Of a stretch of 64,000 nt of DNA, positions 56,541-64,000 are shown in pieces (the stretch's first letter is position 1; every line of letters begins with the position of its first letter). The notes under the pieces are model-generated. The model was given only the letters and a program-made list of their open reading frames with translations, did not search any database and had not been told where the DNA came from. Both the position numbers and the translations under genes were made by a program. The stretch is from Pseudoips prasinana (taxonomy: Eukaryota; Arthropoda; Insecta; Lepidoptera; Nolidae): assembly GCA_951640165.1 (NCBI GenBank), contig OX621241.1, positions 12,033,001 through 12,097,000 on the forward strand, in the 5' to 3' direction.

Positions 56541-56651
56541 GGCGAGCTGATAGACCGCATCGAGTACCACGTGGAACAGTCCAACAACTACGTGGAGAGC
56601 GGTCGCGAAGAGATCAAAACTGCCGGCGTCTACGCGGCCAAGGCGCGGAAG
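56541..56651 (+). CDS. Syx1A: Syx1A exon 7b (divergent alternative SNARE half)
   Basis: 111 bp, phase 0-0, 37 residues starting [18 protein letters not shown] and ending GVYAAKARK. It is about 19/37 identical to 7a: the first ten residues are nearly the same and the rest diverges. Layers +1, +2, +3, +5 and +8 are conserved, +4 is Ser instead of Ala, +6 Gly instead of Ala and +7 Ile instead of Thr. Acceptor caccgcag follows a ccctccctcc tract; donor is AAG|gtaact. The open frame, splice sites, equal length and retained heptad residues argue for a functional mutually exclusive exon rather than a decayed copy. Inclusion of both exons would stay in frame but double the half-helix. No transcript evidence is available here. 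Confidence 0.9.
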
Positions 56652-57500
56652 GTAACTACAGCTGCCGCCCAATATTACTAAACTACGAACTATCTACCTA
56701 ACTACTATCCATCCTACTAACCTATGATCCCCTTAACTAAACTGCAATAACTACAACGAAATTTTATACGATAGATAAACACAATATTTCCAACTAAACT
56801 ACATACATTCTGTCTGTCGTATTAAGCCCAAATCCTATATGGATGTCCGTCGCCTTCTGTCAGACTCCTGCTGACTAAAATCACCCCGGTGTTATGGATA
56901 AGCATACAATATTTCCAATTAAACTACATTCTGTCGTATTAAGCCCAAATCCTATATGGATGTCCGTCTCCTTCTGTCAGACTCCTGCTGACTAAAAACC
57001 ACCCCGGTGTTTTATCTCACACCTGCGCCGAGAACGTACGATACTTCTGCGCAACCCCCGGCTGGTGCCGGCCCGTACGTGAGGTGTTAGATTACCTACT
57101 ACAATGCTCTAACTAAACGACGATCCTCTTACTAAATTTAAATCCAAGACGGACTAAACCACAATCTTCCTAACTAAACTACAATCCCTACAAATAAACC
57201 ACACTGGTTTTCTTGAATGAAGTGGGCAAGGATCATGAAATATGGAAATCCGTTCTCTATGCCTACCTCTCACCTCTGGGAAACAGGCGTGAGTCCATGT
57301 ATATGTGTGCACCACAATCTCTACAAGTAAAATCCTTTTGCGTAAATTCTAATTCAACCGCTAATCCAACTATGCTACAAGCCTCGAAACGATCCATCGT
57401 ACTTAACTAAAATCGTTCCGTCTAAACTGCAACCCTTTAACATAACTCCGGTCCATCGAATTAAACTATAATCCTTTCTAAGTAAACTACAATCCTAAAC
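56652..57500 (+). repeat. Degenerate satellite rich in ACTAA, right after exon 7b
   Basis: A loosely repeated unit of the type aactaaactacaatcct recurs through this part of the intron. I count 11 ACTAA pentamers between 56675 and 57410, against about one expected in sequence of this composition. In RNA this is ACUAA, the core recognised by STAR proteins (Drosophila HOW, vertebrate Quaking), and it also resembles branch-point sequence. Whether it regulates exon 7 choice is inference. Confidence 0.6.
56781..57013 (+). repeat. 110-bp tandem duplication inside the satellite
   Basis: Copy 1 (about 56781-56893) and copy 2 (about 56906-57013) share aatcctatatggatgtccgt, cttctgtcagactcctgctg and the end accccggtgtt with few differences. 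No coding potential is seen. Confidence 0.8.
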
Positions 57501-60500
57501 TATGAATCCTCCTCTATACTACTCTATGGGGTGCGCAATATCTGAGAAAGTCTACGTTCATCGACTATTCGTTCATTTCATCTTTAATTTCAATTTACCG
57601 CTTATTTTCTTAATATACCCATAATGCAATAAAATAAACTTATTAAAAAGCATGTTGCATGAATAGTTTAAATGATTATAACTTGATTATTATTACAAAG
57701 GTTAAAAAAATATTTGTTTTATATTCATACATTGGACCCCGTTTGAAGCTATTAAATTCTGTTCGAAGTCGGCTTAAATTCAAACATGAATTAGGTACTA
57801 ACTTGTAAATTTGAATATACATACTTGAGCCAGGTTTCTTTTATAATCGTTGCAAATAAACTTAAGATCAATTTTAATGGCATCTACAACTGATACCTTC
57901 TTCATCTACGTTTCGCTACAAATTGCTAACCAACAATTTGTAGCGAAACGTAGATGAAGAATGTAATGTCAATAAAAGGTAACGAATGCCAATGTAATAT
58001 TCACAGTTTTCACCTGGCCATTGCCACCTGGCATTAATATTGACCTAACCCGCGATGTATAACGCCGCGTAGCGGAATGCCATGACAGTTTCAAGCAACA
58101 TTACATTTTTGTCCATTTTCGTGAATTAAAAAAAAATGTGTTCCATTGTATGAAGTCACAATTTATCTATTAAAATTTTATAGGTAAAGAATTAATGACA
58201 TCCAGAAAACATGACGCGTTTGAATGCGCTCAGAAATAGTCAAATGCAATACGTTCAGAATTAGTACGAAAAATTGATTGTACAGCTAGAGAGTGATAGG
58301 TATATTTACTAACATTATATACGAAAGCTGGCTCAAGTGTAGTTAGTTATCACGAAATTAATTAACAACAAACAGTACTCTTTCGCCTTGATATTCCATT
58401 GTTGCAAACACTAGGTAAAATAAGTTAATAAAAACCATGATATTCATAGACACATTTATACCAAACAGTTAAAGTACAGTTTTTTATACTTAGCATGAAT
58501 TAGCTATCAAAATACTCAAGACAATACGAACTATGCTGGCGATTCTATAATTTACACGGCTAAATTAATTGACATGTCATTTCTTTCCATACATTTTAAC
58601 TTTTGCGTATCATACTTACACGACGTTATTACGAACGCAACTAAACTTTATTGTTATTTTCCCGACAATTTGACCAAGTTGCATTGATCGTGGTAACGAG
58701 CTGACCAATAGCAATGTCATATAAGATGTCCTGCCTATCTTCATAAGCGTTACATTAGAAAGAAATACAATGATATTCAAATTAGTTCAATAATTGGTGC
58801 CAGTATCTACAATAAATTATAAAACGTGTATGAACGACTAATTCGACGCACGAATGCACGGGTTTGTAATCCATTGCACGGTTTTATGTATGTCATAAGT
58901 CTTGGCTGAATAAATTCTACGCAATGTCCTTGTAATGTACTTTGTTTTGCATTTCTTACGTTCTGTTATTATTTGCATAGCCTGAGACAAAATATACAAA
59001 ATGTTTGTTAAATTTGTACTAACAACTCGTACATATTTGTAAACTAGTGTATAGGGTATTTAAGCTGTCACGTCACTATACTCCACTTGCTGTGTAAAAT
59101 TTCTGCATCGGTGCTGAATTTGCGTGCTAGTTTAAAATAGCCATCCTAGGATATGTTGGTGATATCCTAATATCGACGCAGGAATATGGAAATGAAACAA
59201 TTAAATAAATTTAAAATATCTTCATTTTGGAAAACATTATCCATAATTTAGTTAGTAACAAAACTTTTAAAAATCTAGTGCTGGTAATATAAATAAAAAA
59301 TAAGACGTCTAATACGTCATGGCAGACCGACATCTTTCAATTCAAGTCACCTCATGAACTCCTCTAAAATAGCAGAGGTGAAACTTTCCGCTACAGTTTT
59401 CATAATGCTGTTGGGACTGTTTATCAGTCGTCTATGGATTGATGCGGTTTTTTTTCGAAAGGCGACTTTATAGTAGTACCTCTCATATTCCATATAGTTT
59501 ACCTATTCGGTATAACTTACCGTTTTTTGTATAGACACTTTTAAGTTGATTGTAATTTCCGATACTGTACTGGAAAAACAGTAAGTATCATTGAGAAAGT
59601 AAATCACATGAACTTTTGGTAGCCGTGGAGAATGGTTTGAATGTAACTGGGAATGGGTCTTTTGAATATAACTTCCTTTATACAGTAAAAATGTATGATC
59701 AAACATCTGCCGGAAGGCCTTTTGTACTTAATTACTTATAGTCAATTAAAATGTTTATTTTTGTTACGTCGGGTTAATTCTATTTGCATGCGTCGATATT
59801 TATTATGAATAGGATGTGAATATTAATAAATGAGTTTGTTAAATATAAATAACAGAGCGAAAGAAAAAAAATGTATTGCATAAATGCCGCTTCCCACTAA
59901 ATTTGTACGGCTGGTGTTGTAATCTTGTGAAACAAGGTCGTCTATAGGATTTCCTTTTTATACAGAACAGTGATTTCTTACAAAGAACAAAGGCCGTATT
60001 GGCAACTTTTTCGCTACGCCTTTCGAATTTCTCTGTTTATATTATGAACTAAATATATATTTTTAATTTACTGATGTATAGTAATCCTCATGTAACCCTC
60101 ATAGTAAGCATTATGCCCAATAAGCGTGAACAAAGAAATGATTACTATGATACTTCTTTTACGTTGCATTCGTTCTGATTCGTGCTTGAATGCTCAATTA
60201 CCCAGCCCTTATCTATTTAGAAAGAGGCATGAAATCTGTTTTTGAAAGAGGTTTTATACACGATCTTGTGGTGGTGATGGTAAATCCTGCAATATACACA
60301 GTGCTTTTAGCATTTATACGGTTGTGGCATGGTTGTCTGTATCATAATAATTTAGCGCTTGTCTTTTAATATAACATTGGCTCCAATTCTGAAATAATAC
60401 TAACTAAAATGATTTTCTTGGTATCTTGTCTCTTTCTATAAGTATCTTCTTAAATTTATATGAGAAAAACTTTTTTCCTCTTGTTTATTAAAACGTGTTT

Positions 60501-61935
60501 AGAGAGAGATGTGATGATATTAAAATTATTTTAGTCAGAATCGGTGCCCTAATTTTTCGTATAATAATAGAAAAACAAATTAATAAAATAGTAAACTATA
60601 CCAGCGTTTCTCTAAGTTTTAATGTTGCGACCTCCATCGCAAATAAAATAATAATACTTTACAATTAGACTCTGACTATATTGTTGACAAATATAAAACC
60701 ATATTGAGAAACGGTGTGGTGGTTAACTATTTTTGTCATCTATTTTATAAAAAAATTGAATTTGTCTGTATACTGTTTCATATTTTAAATTTTACTTTAG
60801 CTGATGGATATACCAGGTATAAACCATAAAATTACCGATTTTTTGAACTTACTACTTAATTAAGTTAATTTGAACCATTTATTAATTTACTTTTAATCTG
60901 GATTGTGTCTCAGTTTTCGCTCCAAAGGTACTCTTTAAGTACGGGCAGAGATGGCGTGATGTCTGATGACTGAGAATGTAAATGATACACGCTCAACTGG
61001 TGAGCAAGTAATGAGCGCCGCCATATTGGCCGTGACTGGCTATAACCCGACATGCGATAGATGGATGAAATAATTTGAGGATGATGGAAATAGGTTTCAC
61101 TTCAAAAACACAATTTAATGCGTTAATTAGATAGGAATCTAATTATTATCAAATAAATACATCCTTATTGAAAGGCAATGAGGCTCATTTGTCAGTAACA
61201 ATGATTTCTTAAAAAACTAATTTGACAATATAAAAAACAAGTAACTAGAACCATTAACTGACAACTCATATAATTCGGTCTCTTTATCAGTTATAGTGGT
61301 CTGACAAGAATATTATTGGCACCCGTAATCTAAATGACTTTTCCAATACAATACTACTAAATTATACCAAAATAAGAATAAATAATCTGGTAGGTGGTAA
61401 CAATATTTTAAGCTTTGTTGGATTCTCCCAAAACTACCTAACTTAATCGATATGTTGTGCAGGGGTGTTCAGCGAGCATGAGCCGATATGGAAATTCCGA
61501 TTAAGTAAAAACTATGCAATCATATTATTACTATACTATTATTAATAAAACTTGCTACACTTAATAATTTAGTTAAATATATAATGGCTCTTACTTTTTT
61601 TTAAGGATCGGTAACTTTATGGTTGATCACCGATTAGGTTTTTAATTATACTGTAATGTAGCATGATATCTATGCAGTAAATATTAATACAGTAGAGTAT
61701 TCACTTCTATTCACCAAAACTGCAATCGAGGATTTTATTGTAAATTAATTCAAAACGTATTTTTTGTATACGTAACTATAGTAATAAAGTCAATTTCACT
61801 ATCTGTAATCAGTTTATAATAACAGTAAGTATCTATTTTATTGCAGTGGCAACACTGTCACTACGTTACTAAATCTTTGTGAACTCGAGTGCACTTTTAA
61901 TGGAATCAACATCATGCAGTAATTTTATGTTCTTT
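57500..61935. other. Intron between exons 7b and 8a
   Basis: Apart from the hairpin at 57898-57961 this is AT-rich DNA in which I recognise no transposon or gene. Confidence 0.45.
57898..57961. repeat. Perfect 28-bp hairpin in the intron between 7b and 8a
   Basis: Left arm 57898-57925 and right arm 57934-57961 are exact reverse complements around the 8-nt loop ctaaccaa. No further TIR or target-site duplication was recognised. It could be a tiny foldback element, or a structured intronic RNA. Confidence 0.85.
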
Positions 61936-61958
61936 TTGTTTTTTCTTTGTTATTACAG

Positions 61959-62036
61959 AAAAAAATCTTCATCATAATATGCCTGTCTGTTACGCTGGTT
62001 ATATTAATAATAGTGCTCTCGATCGTGCTGAGTTAA
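61959..62036 (+). CDS. Syx1A: Syx1A alternative last exon 8a (membrane anchor)
   Basis: 78 bp including the TAA stop. It encodes KKIFIIICLSVTLVILIIV followed by LSIVLS, a single C-terminal transmembrane segment with one cysteine near the cytosolic face (a plausible palmitoylation site by family analogy). Acceptor is ctttgttattacag, and phase 0 matches both 7a and 7b. The luminal tail is essentially absent. The 3' UTR follows with AATAAA at 62328 and 62450. It is paralogous to exon 8b, 708 bp downstream. Confidence 0.94.
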   Translation, partial: KKIFIIICLSVTLVILIIVLSIVLS

Positions 62037-62470
62037 ACTGCGTGTGGAACTCTACGAGTGACGTCAGCGTCGCCATGGACAATGTGTATGATAGAATTCT
62101 GTTGGTTGAGCGCAACCCATTGATATTCGCCTGTAACCATTGATTGTAGTTACTACATAAACGCGATTTGTCTGAATGTAAGCTTGCGATTGCATTGTAG
62201 ATCGACCAGGTTTATTTGTGTACCGCCATGCTGCGGATATTTTTGGAACTAAAGTTCTTCAGAACAATGTTGTTAGCTACAAAATTAACGCATGTGGAAA
62301 GGCCCAAATGAAGCTGATGGATCTTTGAATAAAAATTGTTGTTATGTCACAACAGCATGGATGTACCAAGTGCGTTGTGTCATGAGTTTAAAAGCCGAAA
62401 AGCTGTATTATAATGTATAATATTGGCAGGGCAATTACCGTGCCCCGTAAATAAAATAGCATGTATTTGT
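62037..62470 (+). other. Syx1A: 3' UTR of exon 8a
   Basis: Non-coding sequence after the 8a stop. Candidate poly(A) signals AATAAA lie at 62328-62333 and 62450-62455. Blocks such as gtagttactacataaa and cgatttgtctgaatgtaa recur in the exon 8b UTR, showing common origin. The UTR end is inferred from the signals only. Confidence 0.6.
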
Positions 62471-62666
62471 TTGCATGTTTAAATACTGAATCAAGTTTAG
62501 AAATAATTTAAAATTACCCTAGTACCTATACTAACAGTTTTATTTCTAACATTAGCATAATTTGCTAAACATTTTTTGTTTATTTAGGTCACAATTTTGT
62601 TCTTTGCCGGTATAAAAAGTCGTGGATTTAATTAACGTTATTTTTGTTTTTTCTTTGTTATTCCAG

Positions 62667-62753
62667 AAAAAAGTATTCCTCGTAATATGCCTGTCTGTCA
62701 CGCTGGTTATTTTAATAATAGTGCTTGTGTCCTCGCTGACTCCAAGTAAATAG
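62667..62753 (+). CDS. Syx1A: Syx1A alternative last exon 8b (membrane anchor)
   Basis: 87 bp including the TAG stop. It encodes KKVFLVICLSVTLVILIIV followed by LVSSLTPSK, so the anchor is similar to 8a but with a longer polar luminal end. Acceptor ctttgttattccag differs from that of 8a at one base over this stretch. The conserved CLSVTLVILIIVL core, open frame and intact acceptor indicate constraint. Using 8b requires skipping 8a and its poly(A) sites. The 3' UTR has AATAAA at 63173. Confidence 0.92.
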   Translation, partial: KKVFLVICLSVTLVILIIVLVSSLTPSK

Positions 62754-63190
62754 AGACTACGTGCAGATATCGGCGAACGACGTCACGTAAGCCATGGACA
62801 ACTTTTTAACATAGAATTCAGTTGGCTAACAACTATCCGCCATTGATATTCGCTTTTGATTGTAGTTACTACATAAAAACGATTTGTCTGAATGTAAAGC
62901 TTGCGGTTGTTTTGAAGCGAAGTTGTCACAATAGAATGAATATACCAAGTGCATTGTGTTGTGTAAGAAAGAGGTTTGGAGCAGAAAGGCTGTATTATAA
63001 AATTAGTTTTGTCTAGTTTTGGTGCAATAATGGTTATCAATCTCCGCGTCGAACAACGATTTTTTATTTGGGGTGCTTACGATACTGGCTACAGTAGCCT
63101 TCAAGGCATTAAGGAATAGAGAAAGAGTAACTAAGAGATTATCCATCCATTATTTATTATGTATAGATAGAAAATAAATATAGAGATACG
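62754..63190 (+). other. Syx1A: 3' UTR of exon 8b
   Basis: Non-coding sequence after the 8b stop, homologous to the 8a UTR until about 63001, then unique. A poly(A) signal AATAAA lies at 63173-63178. The stretch 63190-64000 is AT-rich; I see no gene or repeat there, and it could be a longer 3' UTR or intergenic DNA. Confidence 0.5.
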
Positions 63191-64000
63191 ACAGGAGGCT
63201 CATTTTGACGATAATGTCTACAGCATTGTTAGATTTATTGCCGATTGCTTTGGTCAAGAACCATTCCATTATAGACAAAAATATGAAATATATATTTGTA
63301 AATCAAATGGTGCAGTATGCGTACTCGTCAAAATAGACTTAGTCACTTAGTCTTAGTTATTTCAGAATTTGTAAAATTAAACCTGCTTATCACTTACCCA
63401 TTTACTAAATTAACGATAGTTCTAAATATTTTGCTTTTTATTTTATGAATTAAAAAAAAGATTTAGTGTGATGGATGATTTTATAATTTGTTATAATTCT
63501 TATGTCATTACAACCTTTATTGTTAATATTTATTTTGTCTATATTCAAATGCGTTGAGTTCCAATTATTTTGATGATATAGTTTAAACTATCGTTAATCT
63601 AATATCCACCGCCATCTGTGATTACTTTTGTAATTGATTTTTAGTTATCATTGTATATTATTTGTAACACAGCCTTTTGTGCCCTATCTCTACTAGATAA
63701 GTTGATAACCGAACAGGAATTTAATTTAATACTTTACCGGCACGGTAAACGTAGTTTGAAGACAATATAAATATGTAAAGTGCAATAATATAGATTGTGC
63801 TTTAGAATTTGTAAGTTATTTAATATTAATATTAGCTTTTCTGGCATTTCCAGGCTGTCTTTTATCGATAAAAGTATATTGAATTTTTTATCATATAAGT
63901 ATAATTCGATTTAAATCTTCTATTTAGTGAAAACATCACAATTGAACAGGGCACTATCTTGGAAGTACACATATATTTCACTTAATTTTTTTCCTATTTA

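Larger units (their letters stand above)
61936..63001 (+). repeat. Tandem duplication that created exons 8a and 8b
   Basis: Copy 1 (about 61936-62413) and copy 2 (about 62644-63001) align from the tttgttttttctttgttatt tract before each acceptor, through the exon, into the 3' UTR as far as gctgtattataa. The offset is 708 bp at the exon starts. Copy 1 has extra sequence in its UTR. The coding core is better conserved than the flanks, which suggests both copies are selected. Confidence 0.85.
2877..63178 (+). other. Syx1A: Syntaxin 1A gene, exon 2 to alternative 3' ends
   Basis: Nine coding exons on the plus strand join into a Qa-SNARE with the full Habc, linker, SNARE motif and C-terminal anchor of Syntaxin 1A. 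The window carries 255 codons up to the SNARE/anchor junction, plus 25 (exon 8a) or 28 (exon 8b) codons. With about 11 codons expected from exon 1, the total is about 291-294 residues, the usual family size. Exon 1 is not visible and must lie upstream. Known role: it pairs with SNAP-25 and synaptobrevin/VAMP, and binds Unc-18, to fuse vesicles with the plasma membrane. Introns are 23.3, 19.2, 0.1, 8.2, 1.3, 0.8 and 5.3 kb and carry almost all the transposons listed here. Identity and exon order are very secure; which isoforms are used where cannot be seen. Confidence 0.97.

Noticed and set aside
1..64000. CRISPR arrays, operons, riboswitches
   Set aside because: Eukaryotic sequence; no regularly spaced direct repeats or prokaryotic gene layout.

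Overview
The window is insect DNA, most likely from a moth or butterfly (Lepidoptera). The only host gene I can support is Syntaxin 1A (Syx1A), the plasma-membrane t-SNARE of synaptic and general exocytosis. It runs left to right through almost the whole 64 kb. The sequence is AT-rich by eye. The Lepidoptera call rests on tRNA-derived SINEs of the Metulj type, Helitrons ending in CTAG, an RTE retrotransposon with a TGATGA tail, a TED/gypsy-like errantivirus and cecropia-type mariner.

Syx1A layout: exon 1 (about 11 codons by homology) lies left of the window. Constitutive exons are at 2877-2960, 26269-26368, 45618-45692, 45800-46056 and 54247-54384. Two in-frame 111-bp exons follow, 7a (55664-55774) and 7b (56541-56651). 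They encode alternative versions of the C-terminal half of the SNARE helix, starting one residue after the zero-layer glutamine. Two alternative last exons follow, 8a (61959-62036) and 8b (62667-62753), each encoding its own membrane anchor, stop codon and 3' UTR. The 8a/8b pair comes from a tandem duplication that also copied the splice acceptor and 3' UTR. All reading phases fit, so up to four full-length proteins (about 291 or 294 residues) are possible. This is the most interesting host biology here.

The introns are full of mobile DNA. Intron 2 holds two mariners, one degenerate (12955-14272) and one apparently intact (18459-19740). It also holds a 265-bp internally deleted RTE derivative with its own target-site duplication (16001-16265), foldback elements and SINEs. 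Intron 3 holds a Harbinger/ISL2EU-like remnant (34865-35498), a nearly intact full-length RTE on the minus strand (35856-39031) and a very young pol-deleted errantivirus (41231-45553). The errantivirus 3' LTR stops 64 bp before exon 4. Its two 309-bp LTRs differ by one base that I can find. A 5S-rRNA-derived SINE with a perfect 13-bp target-site duplication lies about 50 bp after exon 5. Three copies of a G-tract/GACA repeat, several long near-perfect palindromes and fragments of Jockey/CR1-type LINEs make up much of the rest.

Between 7b and 8a there is a degenerate satellite rich in ACTAA pentamers and a perfect 28-bp hairpin. Both could matter for the splicing choices, but that is inference. 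No tRNA, rRNA, CRISPR or prokaryotic feature is supported. Most short open frames are chance or transposon-derived.
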